NCBI GenBank assembly: GCA_002726205.1
Contig: PBSL01000004.1
Location: 55,803-119,802, forward strand
Direction: 5' to 3'
Source of the DNA: Planctomycetaceae bacterium
GTDB taxonomy: Bacteria; Planctomycetota; Planctomycetia; Planctomycetales; Planctomycetaceae
Length of the DNA: 64,000 nucleotides
Shown: positions 45,027-54,103 of the stretch, in pieces
Position numbering within the stretch: the first letter of the stretch is position 1
Layout of the letters: each line of letters starts with the position of its first letter
The notes under the pieces: model-generated
Database searches by the model: none
What the model was told of the DNA's origin: nothing
What the model saw: the letters and a program-made list of their open reading frames with translations, nothing else
Program-made: the position numbers and the translations under genes

Positions 45027-46688
45027 TCAGGGCATCTCGGCCGGTTCCACCGGACGCCCCACCGCCCGCAGCAACCGCACATGGGCCACGTTGTACGAGA
45101 TGATCGCCTTCAGCCTTGCCTCGCGGGCCTGGGCGATCGACTCGACCGCCTGCAAGGCCTCCAAGGGCAATCCTAACAGGCCCCGAATCCGGATCCGGTG
45201 CAATCGCAACGACTCTCCTGCCTGTTTCAACCGCTCCTCGGTCATCTTGATTCGCCGTCGTCCCGCCTGGACCTCGTGCCAGGCAGTGGTGACTTCTGTC
45301 GCGATGTCGTCTCGCGACCGCGCCAGGCTCAGGCTCGCCTGCCGGCCGCGACTCACCGCGGCCTCTCGGGCGGCCCGGTTTCCCAACCCCAGGTTCTCCA
45401 GCTGCCAGACAGCCAGGATGTCGAAATCGCTTCTCGAGCCGAGACCGTTCACGTCGTCATTGACTCCACCTCCAAATCCGCCCGCCGAGGCTCCCAGCAG
45501 CATGTGCGGTAGCCAGGGCCGCCAGGTTTCGGCGGTCCGCGACGACTCGGCGGCATCGACGAGCGCCTGCCCCGCGGCCAGTTCCGGCCGGCCGGCCAAC
45601 GCCTGGTCCACCAGGATTGCCAGTGAGCCGGATTCTTCAACCAAAGCAACCGGAACGGCCCGGTCCTCCATTGCAAACAGGGTCGTCGCCGGATCCAGGC
45701 GCAGTTGACGGGCCAAGCGGGCCGAACTCACTTTCAAGGCGGCCTCGGCCGTCACGAGCAACTGGCGACGGCGTTCCACGTTGGCCCCAACGCGGGCCGT
45801 GTCCGCCGCCGACCCTTTGCCGGCAAGAACAAAGGCCTTGGTCTGGCTGGCCAGCATCCGGGCATCCTCAAGATCGACACGGCAGTTGGCCAGGGTTCCC
45901 TGGCTGCTGACGAGAGAAAAATAGGCCAGCGCCGCCGCCTGGAGTGTGTCGTTGAAGGTCGCCGTCCGACGAGCCTCAACCGACGCCAGCTCCTGCCGGG
46001 CGACGAGCGGCCGAAAGATCGCGTCGGCCAGCGAAAGATCAACACTCAGCCTCACCGGCCCGCCAGCTCCCCCGGCCAGAGGCGCCATTCCCGTTCTGGC
46101 CCCACCTCCGACGAAAATCGAGCTCCGGCTGACATCCAGCACCTCGCCATCAGCCGCCTGCAATCGTCCGTCGTGGCGTGTGAATCCAAATCCGCCGATC
46201 AATGACGGCATCCACATCGCCTCGGCGGCTGCCACAGTCGCCCGGGCCTCTCGGACCCGCTCGGCGGCAAGCTCGATGTTCCAGTTCTGTGCCCCTGCCA
46301 GGCGCAACACCGCCGGCAAGTCGATCGGCAAAGCCTCCGGAACCGAGGGCGGAAGCGTCTCCGACTCGGTGACTGCCTCTCCCAGAGAACTTTCCAGATC
46401 AGTGCGGGACCGCCAGTACGAAACCTGCTCGGTCTCGGGGCTCTTTTCAGGCGTTGGAGGAAGTTCTGCGCTGGTGTCCGCATCCACCTCCCGGGCACGA
46501 TGAACCGACGCCAGAGCGTCGATCGCCTGGGCCTCGAGTCGGTCGGTCAACAGATCCGTCGGTCCCTCTGTACCATCCCGGTTGAGGTCAAGGACAACAC
46601 GGACCTCGCAGCCACTACCTGTGAACAAACCACAGCACACGATCAACAGCGACAGCAGGCGACAGGAATGAGGCGTGATTCGGTGCAT
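45027..46688 (-). CDS. TolC-family outer-membrane efflux lipoprotein
   Basis: 553 residues. The signal peptide ends in a lipobox (LFTGSGC), predicting lipid attachment. After a ~100-residue variable region, the outer-membrane factor domain begins at LPAVLRLAGAQNWNIELAAERVREA and shows the duplicated helical pattern (ALAYFSLVSSQGTLANCRVD; LAYF... then SLSLARSRDDIATEVTTAWHEVQAG). It forms the outer-membrane exit duct of a tripartite exporter. It is the last gene of the RND operon, 158 bases after the adaptor; that gap has no obvious terminator or promoter. Confidence 0.9.
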   Translation of the reverse strand: MHRITPHSCRLLSLLIVCCGLFTGSGCEVRVVLDLNRDGTEGPTDLLTDRLEAQAIDALASVHRAREVDADTSAELPPTPEKSPETEQVSYWRSRTDLESSLGEAVTESETLPPSVPEALPIDLPAVLRLAGAQNWNIELAAERVREARATVAAAEAMWMPSLIGGFGFTRHDGRLQAADGEVLDVSRSSIFVGGGARTGMAPLAGGAGGPVRLSVDLSLADAIFRPLVARQELASVEARRTATFNDTLQAAALAYFSLVSSQGTLANCRVDLEDARMLASQTKAFVLAGKGSAADTARVGANVERRRQLLVTAEAALKVSSARLARQLRLDPATTLFAMEDRAVPVALVEESGSLAILVDQALAGRPELAAGQALVDAAESSRTAETWRPWLPHMLLGASAGGFGGGVNDDVNGLGSRSDFDILAVWQLENLGLGNRAAREAAVSRGRQASLSLARSRDDIATEVTTAWHEVQAGRRRIKMTEERLKQAGESLRLHRIRIRGLLGLPLEALQAVESIAQAREARLKAIISYNVAHVRLLRAVGRPVEPAEMP

Positions 46689-46846
46689 GATCTCGTACAG
46701 TTCTTCCGACGTCCCGAGGGGCGCAATCTCTCTGTCACAACAGGCCCCCCGCCTCCGTTCTCTATCGGTTATTCCAATTGGGCAGATGTGGCAAACCTTG
46801 ACGATTCTGACGGTTGTACGGGTTCCTCGAGGGGGCCAAAAACGGA

Positions 46847-48184
46847 TCAGTATTCGCTCAGCCCACCAATGCGAACCATATCTCCAGGATGAACCTCACC
46901 GACAATCCCGACCTGTTTGGCATCATCAAAGATGATCTCGACGTCAACCCGTCGGGACTGGTCACTGGCGACAACAACGACGAACCGTCTGCCCTCGTCA
47001 TCGGTGCCAATCGCCGCCGTGGGTACGAGCGCCAACTTCTTGTCCTTCTCCCATCGTCGGCTCTGGACTGTCAGTGTCCCGAAAAGTCCTGGTGCCAGGA
47101 ACACGGCGTTCGGCATCGTCTTCGAGGCGTTCTGGATATGCATCTCGATCCGCATCTTGCGTGACGACTCTGCCAGCGCCCTGGCCGATCGGGCCACGGT
47201 TCCCCGCACTTCCTTTCCGGGCAATCCACCGATCGTGTGGAAGCGGGCCGATTGGCCGACGGCAACCCGTGCCACCTGGCCGGGTGGCACGAAGGCCACG
47301 ACACGAATTCGGTCAATCCGGGTCATCTCGAACAACGGACTTCCCTGGTTGCTGCCTCCGGCTGGCCGAACAAACGCACCCCGGTCCACGTGACGAGAGA
47401 CGACAATCCCATCGAATGGGGCACGAACATACCTGTAAGAATTCAAGGCTTCCAGCCGCTTGACGGCCGCCGCGGCAACCTCGCCATCTGCCTCGGCCCT
47501 GGCCAGGTCGGCCTTGGATTTCAGAGTGCCCGCCTCGGCAGTCACGATCTGTGCCTGCGATGCGGCCACGGCGGCGGTCGCTGCCGTCAGTCGAAATCTC
47601 GCCTCGTCGCGCTGATCCAGGTCGGCTGCACCCATCTTGACCAACCGGGCAATCCGCTGCATTTCCACTTCCCGTAACGCCTTCAGGGCCTGTTTCTCCA
47701 CCAACGATTGCCTGACCTGGGTCACCATTGCGGTGGCGATCTTCACGGCGGCAGCGGCCTGGACCACCTCGGCACCGGCGCTGCGACTCCCGGCCTGCTT
47801 TTCCAGCAGTTCCTTTTCCAGTTCAGGAATGTCCAATTCCGCCAGCAGGCCGCCGGCCTTGACCGACATCCCGATGTCGATCTCCTCGTCACCCTGGCGG
47901 CCGATCAACTTGACGTAACCCGCCTGCTTGGCGACAAGCTGCGTGGTTTCAAATCCCCGCACGCTGGCCCCGGGCAGGTCGATCTCATCGACATAATCGC
48001 CAGCTGTCACGAGAACGGTCCCGCCGGTTGCCTGGGACGCGCTGGGGACAGCCGCTGCCGCGACCGGGGCCCCCTGCGGGTCGGCGCCGGTATCGCCGCA
48101 CCCCGACAGAATGCCAATTCCGATCCCCGTGGCAGCCGCCAGCAGCTGTGCTGCCGAGCCAAGCTTGTTGCTTGTATTCATCAT
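46847..48184 (-). CDS. RND efflux periplasmic adaptor (membrane-fusion lipoprotein)
   Basis: 445 residues. Lipoprotein signal peptide (TGIGIGILSGC). The biotinyl-lipoyl half-motifs are VKLIGRQGDEEIDIGMSVKAGGLLAELD and the return strand SYRYVRAPFDGIVVSRHVDRGAFV, separated by a ~130-residue alpha hairpin (LLEKQAGSRSAGAEVVQAAA to ADGEVAAAAVKRLEALN). A beta-barrel domain follows (FEMTRIDRIRVVAFVPPG). It links the RND permease (gene 65 bases upstream) to the TolC-like protein. Two ATG codons in tandem (48184, 48181) are possible starts. Confidence 0.92.
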   Translation of the reverse strand: MMNTSNKLGSAAQLLAAATGIGIGILSGCGDTGADPQGAPVAAAAVPSASQATGGTVLVTAGDYVDEIDLPGASVRGFETTQLVAKQAGYVKLIGRQGDEEIDIGMSVKAGGLLAELDIPELEKELLEKQAGSRSAGAEVVQAAAAVKIATAMVTQVRQSLVEKQALKALREVEMQRIARLVKMGAADLDQRDEARFRLTAATAAVAASQAQIVTAEAGTLKSKADLARAEADGEVAAAAVKRLEALNSYRYVRAPFDGIVVSRHVDRGAFVRPAGGSNQGSPLFEMTRIDRIRVVAFVPPGQVARVAVGQSARFHTIGGLPGKEVRGTVARSARALAESSRKMRIEMHIQNASKTMPNAVFLAPGLFGTLTVQSRRWEKDKKLALVPTAAIGTDDEGRRFVVVVASDQSRRVDVEIIFDDAKQVGIVGEVHPGDMVRIGGLSEY

Positions 48185-48249
48185 TTCTCGAGTCCCCGCT
48201 CTCCACTCGACACGGCCACGGTTGTTCCTGGCATCCCCCTCGGCGCCGT

Positions 48250-51200
48250 TCAGGCCCAGGCGGTATCGCGATCCTCAACCGGTTCCTGGCGACGCTTGAT
48301 CAGTACGTAAAGACACGGCACGACGAATTTCGGCAACAATGTCGCCGCGATGACTCCTCCAACGATCGTGCGGGCCAACGGTTCGTCAGCCTCGCCGCCG
48401 GCAAAACCGATCGCCATCGGCAGCAGCGCCAGGATCGTCGTGATCGAGGTCATCAGGATCGGCCGGAAACGAACCAGTGCCGCATCGACGATCGCCTGCT
48501 CGACCCCCGCTCCTTCCTCGAGACGATGATTGGCAAAATCCAGCAGCACGATCGTGTACTCGACGACGATCCCGATCATCATGATGATGCCCATGAACGA
48601 CTGGATGTTCAGTCGCGTGCCGGTCAGCTTCAGCACCAGCGCCACACCGATGAATCCCAGCGGCACGGTGACCATCACGATCAGTGGATCGACGAACGAG
48701 CGGAACTGGCCGACCATCACCAGGTACACCAGCACCGCAGCCAGCACCAGCCCCAGCGCAAAATCCACAAACGAGTCGCGCATCGACCGGATCTCGCCGT
48801 GCAACTCGATCGTCATCCCCGCGTAGTCACCCCCGTCGATCGCGAACCGGGTCGGCCGATTCAAACCGATTGTCCCCAGCAGTTGCTGGATCCACGCCGG
48901 GTATCGCGACACGGCGCTGCGAGAATCCGGGACCGCACGCAGCCGCAACGGATGCGATTGCTCGGTCAGCCTGTCTTCGATTCGCGTCACCACGCTGCCG
49001 AGATCGAATCCGGGATCGACATTCGCAAAGACGTCGGTCACGCGGGTGATGTTGCGATGATTGATGACCGCCGGGCCGGTCTTTGTCGTGTCGAAATCGG
49101 CGATGTCATCCAGGTACACCGGCCGGCCATCCTCACCCTCGCGGACCACGATCATTCTCAACGTGTCCAGAGAGTTGATCTTCTCCTCGGGGTACTGCGA
49201 GCCCAGGAAATAGTGGTTGCCGTTGGAAGGGTCGATCCAGAAGGCCGGGTCGAAATTGATCGAACTGTTCGTGGCGCTGACGAGTGCTTCCATCGCTTCC
49301 TGCGGAGTCACGCCGTGATCTGCCGCGGCGATCCGGTCGATCATCACTTCGATCATCGGGTAGTCGATTCGCTGAGCGACACGGACATCGGTGGCACCGT
49401 CGACTTCGCCGATAGTCGCAGTCAACTGGTCGGCGATTTCGTGAGCCTTTTTCAGATCGTAACCGGCGATCTGCAGGTGGATTGGTGAGGGTTCCCCCAT
49501 GTTCAACGCCGCGGTCAGGATTCCCCCCGTGTCGAAGGCGAATTCGATTCCAGGGAACTTCGCCCGCAGCCGTTTGCGGAGTTCTCCGACCAGGTCAAAA
49601 ACGCTCCGCTGGCCACGCCCCTTCAACTGCACCAGCACAAACGAGTCCATCGCACCGGTGTTGGGCGTATAGGCCGCCGGCCAGTCCATCAGGACACCGA
49701 TGTTCGAGATCAGCATCTGACAGTTCGACTGCGTCTTGGCAGCGACGACCTCTTGGGTCGTCAACGCCCGGACCGCGCCACCGGCAAATCGCTCGCGGGT
49801 GGCCGGATAAACGGCTTCGGCCGGATTGTCCGGCGCCGGATCCCCGAGGACCTCGACGATCTCGTTCTCGATTTGCCGGATCCATTCCTCGGACTTCTCG
49901 ATTCGCGTTCCCGAGGGAGTCCGCACCAGGATCGTGAATTGCCCCGCATCGACCGGGGGAAACAACTCGGTACCGGTCCGACTCATCACGAATACCGAGC
50001 CGACGAACAGTGCTCCGGCAACACCCAGCACCGACCACTTCCATCTCAGCGACGCCAACAGCAAAACACGGTACCCCCGCACCAACCAGCCCTCCGCGAC
50101 AACGACCGGACGATCTCCGGCCGGTTCTCCCGTTTCCAGGTCCTCAGTTGCGGGGTTTGCCGAATGCTTCATCAACCGCGCGGCAGCCACCGGCACGAAG
50201 AAAATCGCCACCAGGTAGCTGGCGACCACGGCAAACAACACCGCCAGAGCCAGGGGCGTGAACAGGAACTTGGCCAGGCCGGACAAGAAAATCACGGGGA
50301 AGAAAACGACGATGAAGGTGATCGTGGAGACCAGTAACGGAACCGCCACCTCCTGAGTGCCTTCCAGGGCCGCTCGCAGCCGCCCCTTGCCGGGCATCAG
50401 CATGTGCCGTTCAACGTTGTCGAGAACCACGATGGCCTGGTCGATAAGGATTCCCACGGCCAGTGCCAGTCCCCCCAGCGTCATGGCGTTGATCGTGTTG
50501 CCGGTGAAGTAGAGCCCGATCAGCGAGGTGAGAATCGAGACAGGAATCGCCAGGACAATCACGATCGTCGATCGCAAATTCCGCAGAAAGACCAGAACCA
50601 CCAGGCCCGCGAAGACCGCCCCGAGCACCGCGGCAATCCACAACGCATCGATGCTCTCGCGGACCTTGACCGATTGATCCATGACCACCTCGAGGCTGAG
50701 GTTGGCCATCTTCGGACCCATCACCGGATCCCCTCGCTTCTCTTCCTGCAGTCGCGAGAGAATCTCACCCAGCTTCTCGTGAATCCGGTCGACGATCTCG
50801 ATCGTGTTCGCCCCCGGCTGTCGATAGACGGGGACATAAACCAACGTCCGGCCGTTGACACGGACGACGTTGGTCTGGATCTGGCGAGAATCCTTCACCT
50901 CGCCGATGTCGCTGAAGAGAATCGGTTCTCCACGCGACTCGATCTTGATCGGGGCCGAGTTCAACTGGGCCACGCGATCCGGAATGGCGTTGGTGTAGAT
51001 GTAGAACTCGGTGTCCTTGATCTTGGCGCTGCCGGCGGGAATCAGCACGTTTTGTTTTCTCAGCGCCGCGTGGACGTCGCGGATCGTCAACCCGTGAGCC
51101 CTCAGTTTCTCGGGCTCGACATAACAGAGGATTCGTCGCAGCGTGCCACCGTTGACCGCCGGCGCGATCACTCCCGAGATCGACTGGAGATTGTTACGGA

Positions 51201-51678
51201 GGTTCTTGTAGGCGACGTCGTAGAGCTCGGCGTCGGTCATGTCGGGATTGGAAACCGACACCAGGCACAACGGCACGCTGGCGGTCGGATCAAAGGGCAT
51301 CACCATCGGCGGGATGGTCCCCGGGGGCAGATAGAACATGTCGCTCATCGCGTACATGCTGACCTGGCTGAGCGCTTCGGCCTGGCTGATGTGTGGATGA
51401 AAGAAGTCCTTGACGACGCAGACGCCCTGCATCGCCTTGGCTTCCTGGTGCTCGATCCCCGAACTCTGACCGGTCCAGCGCTGCAGTCGACTCATGATGT
51501 CCTGCTCCATCACCTCCGGGGGCATCCCTGGATAGAAGCAGACAATCTGGGCAGCCGACGTGGTGAACGTCGGCAGCAAATCCGCAGGAATTCGCGCCAG
51601 GCTGACCGTTCCAATCACCCCGACGACCAGGACGTGGACGACCACCAGATACGGATTTCGCAGAGCCGCACGAATCAT
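48250..51678 (-). CDS. RND-superfamily efflux permease
   Basis: 1142-residue AcrB/HAE-type inner-membrane pump with TM1 at the N-terminus, two large periplasmic loops (~40-330 and ~590-870) and the 12-helix layout. TM4 reads AVGILIDQAIVVLDNVERH near 408: the first relay aspartate is kept but the second (AcrB D408) is Gln. TM10 reads IMMIGIVVEYTIVLLDFANH near 1031, with Glu where AcrB has K940. GGGAG upstream of the ATG at 51678 fixes the start. Adaptor and outer-membrane factor follow on the same strand. Substrate unknown; the relay differences argue against a simple AcrB orthologue. Confidence 0.93.
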   Translation of the reverse strand: MIRAALRNPYLVVVHVLVVGVIGTVSLARIPADLLPTFTTSAAQIVCFYPGMPPEVMEQDIMSRLQRWTGQSSGIEHQEAKAMQGVCVVKDFFHPHISQAEALSQVSMYAMSDMFYLPPGTIPPMVMPFDPTASVPLCLVSVSNPDMTDAELYDVAYKNLRNNLQSISGVIAPAVNGGTLRRILCYVEPEKLRAHGLTIRDVHAALRKQNVLIPAGSAKIKDTEFYIYTNAIPDRVAQLNSAPIKIESRGEPILFSDIGEVKDSRQIQTNVVRVNGRTLVYVPVYRQPGANTIEIVDRIHEKLGEILSRLQEEKRGDPVMGPKMANLSLEVVMDQSVKVRESIDALWIAAVLGAVFAGLVVLVFLRNLRSTIVIVLAIPVSILTSLIGLYFTGNTINAMTLGGLALAVGILIDQAIVVLDNVERHMLMPGKGRLRAALEGTQEVAVPLLVSTITFIVVFFPVIFLSGLAKFLFTPLALAVLFAVVASYLVAIFFVPVAAARLMKHSANPATEDLETGEPAGDRPVVVAEGWLVRGYRVLLLASLRWKWSVLGVAGALFVGSVFVMSRTGTELFPPVDAGQFTILVRTPSGTRIEKSEEWIRQIENEIVEVLGDPAPDNPAEAVYPATRERFAGGAVRALTTQEVVAAKTQSNCQMLISNIGVLMDWPAAYTPNTGAMDSFVLVQLKGRGQRSVFDLVGELRKRLRAKFPGIEFAFDTGGILTAALNMGEPSPIHLQIAGYDLKKAHEIADQLTATIGEVDGATDVRVAQRIDYPMIEVMIDRIAAADHGVTPQEAMEALVSATNSSINFDPAFWIDPSNGNHYFLGSQYPEEKINSLDTLRMIVVREGEDGRPVYLDDIADFDTTKTGPAVINHRNITRVTDVFANVDPGFDLGSVVTRIEDRLTEQSHPLRLRAVPDSRSAVSRYPAWIQQLLGTIGLNRPTRFAIDGGDYAGMTIELHGEIRSMRDSFVDFALGLVLAAVLVYLVMVGQFRSFVDPLIVMVTVPLGFIGVALVLKLTGTRLNIQSFMGIIMMIGIVVEYTIVLLDFANHRLEEGAGVEQAIVDAALVRFRPILMTSITTILALLPMAIGFAGGEADEPLARTIVGGVIAATLLPKFVVPCLYVLIKRRQEPVEDRDTAWA

Positions 51679-52070
51679 CACGACGCTCCCGCAAATAGCA
51701 CGCCAACCCGAAGCCGCTTGAAGCCGCCTGAACGGCGCGGCGGGATTCTCGTCAACTTCTCCATTTGCTGCAATCCGCATTTCCGTTGGAACCGGAAAAC
51801 AATCCGCTCCAGGCCCTCCTTACCGACCGGCGGATGGTGAATGTATCGAATCCACCGGTCGGCGCGATTCGTCGTATTGCGGCTGTCGTAGGATTGGCTC
51901 CTATTTCCCGGCACTGGCCCCGACAAGTCGATGCCCGGACGTCTCTGACGATACAGACCAACCCGGCAACCTTCCGAATTCTCTTGTGTGAGTCTGCCCG
52001 GCTGGCCAACTCCGCACCCGATTTCGAGTCGTCAGTGTTTTCTCCGGCCCCGCTTCCAGGATCGACCGGC
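51679..52070. promoter_or_regulatory. divergent intergenic region, RND operon / secreted protein
   Basis: 392 bases between divergent starts. It holds a 10-bp direct repeat (GAAGCCGCTT-GAAGCCGCCT, about 51711-51730) close to the permease start and a long imperfect palindrome at 51823-51862. No regulator gene is adjacent. Nothing else recognisable; the open frame across it leading into the downstream gene looks non-coding. Confidence 0.5.
51823..51862. promoter_or_regulatory. imperfect inverted repeat, possible operator
   Basis: CCGACCGG (51823-51830) is complementary to CCGGTCGG (51855-51862). After one mismatch the pairing continues with GGAT (51832-51835) and ATCC (51850-51853). The arms are 13 bases each around a 14-base centre. 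Its place in the divergent gap ahead of the RND operon suits a dimeric repressor site or a leader hairpin. Confidence 0.5.
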
Positions 52071-53138
52071 ATGAGCTTGTCCCTTCGTTTTGCCGTCGTG
52101 TTGCTTGTCTGTTGTGGGACGATTTCTGTCCGGGCCCAGGACGCGCCTGGGGATTCCCTGAAGCTCAGGGTTGACCGAGCCATCGACGTCTCGAGCCGCC
52201 GTTTCCTGACAATCGAACATCACTCGCCCTGGCAGATCCTGCACGGACTGCTGGCACTACGGCAGGATCTTGTCGTCAATCAGCCCGGCGGACGCAGTGA
52301 CCAGCGGATCCGGGCAATCGACTGGGTCACCCAGGGCGCCAGCTACCACGGGAAGCCTCTGTTTCGCCTCTCCGAACATGGTGGGCAGGCGCAACCCTAT
52401 ACCCAGCCCTACGAATTCGAAGGGCACCCCAACCAGTTCTTCGCGATCCTGACAATGTCACGATTGCCCCGGGAATACCGGTTCCAGGTTGCCGGTGACC
52501 GCGAGAAACGATCGGTCTCGATCGACGACCTGATCAAGCACGCCCAGGCCACCGTCAACGACCGGGAAGAGATCACCTGGACCCTCTGGGCGCTCTCGCA
52601 CTACCTCCCGCCCGACGCCCGATGGATGAACGCCACCGGCGAGCCCTGGAGCATCGAACGGTTGGTCCGGATCCAGGCAAACCAGGAAGTCAACGAGGCC
52701 GCCTGCGGCGGGACTCACGGGCTCTTCGCCCTGACCTACGCTCGCAACGCCTACCGCAAAGCCCACTCCGGACGTGTCCGCGGAGCCTGGCTGGAAGCCG
52801 ATCAGAAGATCCGTCGTCACGTCGAGGAAGCCAAGCTCTACCAGAACGACGACGGCAGCCTCTCGGCCAGCTACTTTCTCGGGCCCCACAAGAGTCACGA
52901 TTTCTCCGAGCGAGTGGAAACGTCCGGCCACACCCTGGAATGGCTTGTCCTGGCCGCATCAGAAAAACAACTTCGCTCCCGGTGGCTCAAACTCGCCGTG
53001 GCCGCTGTGGCCGACGATCTCGTGCAAAATGCGGATGTGTCGATCCAGTGTGGACCGCTTTACCACGGCCTGCACGGGCTGGTGCAATACCGCGAACGTA
53101 CCTGGCCGGCACGGGACAACGACACCGCCGGCAAGTGA
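52071..53138 (+). CDS. secreted protein of unknown function
   Basis: 355 residues with a signal peptide (RFAVVLLVCCGTISVRA). The mature part is helix-rich with conserved-looking aromatic and Cys/Gly motifs: HHSPWQILHGLLALRQDL, GHPNQFFAILTMSRLP, EITWTLWALSHYLPPDARW, ACGGTHGLFALTYARNAY and SASYFLGPHKSHDFSERV. The spacing of helices suggests an alpha/alpha-toroid-like fold, but I cannot assign a family or activity. AGGA 9 bases upstream supports the start. It is divergent from the RND operon and convergent with truB (32-base gap). Confidence 0.75.
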   Translation: MSLSLRFAVVLLVCCGTISVRAQDAPGDSLKLRVDRAIDVSSRRFLTIEHHSPWQILHGLLALRQDLVVNQPGGRSDQRIRAIDWVTQGASYHGKPLFRLSEHGGQAQPYTQPYEFEGHPNQFFAILTMSRLPREYRFQVAGDREKRSVSIDDLIKHAQATVNDREEITWTLWALSHYLPPDARWMNATGEPWSIERLVRIQANQEVNEAACGGTHGLFALTYARNAYRKAHSGRVRGAWLEADQKIRRHVEEAKLYQNDDGSLSASYFLGPHKSHDFSERVETSGHTLEWLVLAASEKQLRSRWLKLAVAAVADDLVQNADVSIQCGPLYHGLHGLVQYRERTWPARDNDTAGK

Positions 53139-53170
53139 TCCCCGGCCAGGGTCACCAGCAGCGGACCGCT

Positions 53171-54049
53171 TCAGCCGGGTTCGGAATCGAGGAAGACCAG
53201 GCGAGGAGCGCACTGGTTGGTTTCGGCGCGAAACTCGCCCAGCGCCGCCAGTTGACCGAGGGAATCGACCAGGACCACCTCGCGGCGATCCTCGAGACTT
53301 TCACCCCGCCAGCTCACGCGTTGGCCGTGGCCGATCGCCACGATCTCTTCCCTTCGCAATGCTTGACGTGGAAGTTCAGCGACCGCCAGCAGTGGAGGCT
53401 GCAGCAATTCCGGGCGAAGGTCCTCAAGACCGGTCGCCGTTTCCAGCGTGAACGGACCAACCCGGGTGCGAATCAAACCGCTCATCACCCCACCACACCC
53501 GAGCCGGATTCCCAGGTCGCGTCCGATCGATCGGACATAGGTTCCACTGCCACAGTGGATTTCCAGTTCCAGTTCTGGCGAGGCCCAGCTGGTGATCTCG
53601 ATTGAATACACTTCGACAACACGCGCCGACAGCGTGAAGTCCTTCCCGGCCCGTGCCGGGTCATAGGCCCGTCGTCCCTCGACCTTGACCGCCGAGAAGC
53701 GTGGCGGCACCTGAGCGATGCGTCCGACAAACGACTTGACGGCGGTTGCCAGGGCTTCGGGGGCGATTGCCGGCTGCGGATCGACCAGCTCGATGTTTCC
53801 ACTCGTGTCATCGGTTTCGCTGCGCCGTCCCAGCAGAAACCGGGCACGGTAGACCTTGGGCCCCGCCTGGACGTGTGGAATCAGCCTGGTGGCTCGTCCG
53901 ACGGCAACCACCAGAACGCCTGTCGCCAGCGGATCCAGTGTCCCGGCATGGCCGGCCCTGGCGGGGCGGACCAGTTTCGCCACCACGTCAACCACTCGCC
54001 TCGACGTTATCCCCGCGGGCTTGTCGATCGTGTAGAAGCCGCACGACAT
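53171..54049 (-). CDS. truB: tRNA pseudouridine-55 synthase
   Basis: Isomerises U55 in the tRNA T-loop. 292 residues. The N-terminus GFYTIDKPAGITSRRVVDVV and the catalytic motif AGHAGTLDPLATGVLVV, with the nucleophilic Asp near 39, are textbook; YRARFLLGRRSETDDTSGNI, VPPRFSAVKVEGRRAYDPAR and CGSGTYVRSIGRDLG follow. It lies 54 bases after pyrG on the same strand; the usual partners rbfA or infB are not here. Confidence 0.95.
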   Translation of the reverse strand: MSCGFYTIDKPAGITSRRVVDVVAKLVRPARAGHAGTLDPLATGVLVVAVGRATRLIPHVQAGPKVYRARFLLGRRSETDDTSGNIELVDPQPAIAPEALATAVKSFVGRIAQVPPRFSAVKVEGRRAYDPARAGKDFTLSARVVEVYSIEITSWASPELELEIHCGSGTYVRSIGRDLGIRLGCGGVMSGLIRTRVGPFTLETATGLEDLRPELLQPPLLAVAELPRQALRREEIVAIGHGQRVSWRGESLEDRREVVLVDSLGQLAALGEFRAETNQCAPRLVFLDSEPG

Positions 54050-54103
54050 CGTTCTTTGCCAGGCGACCCGGTGAGCCTCTCGGGCATCCGCTCCGCCAGC
54101 GGA

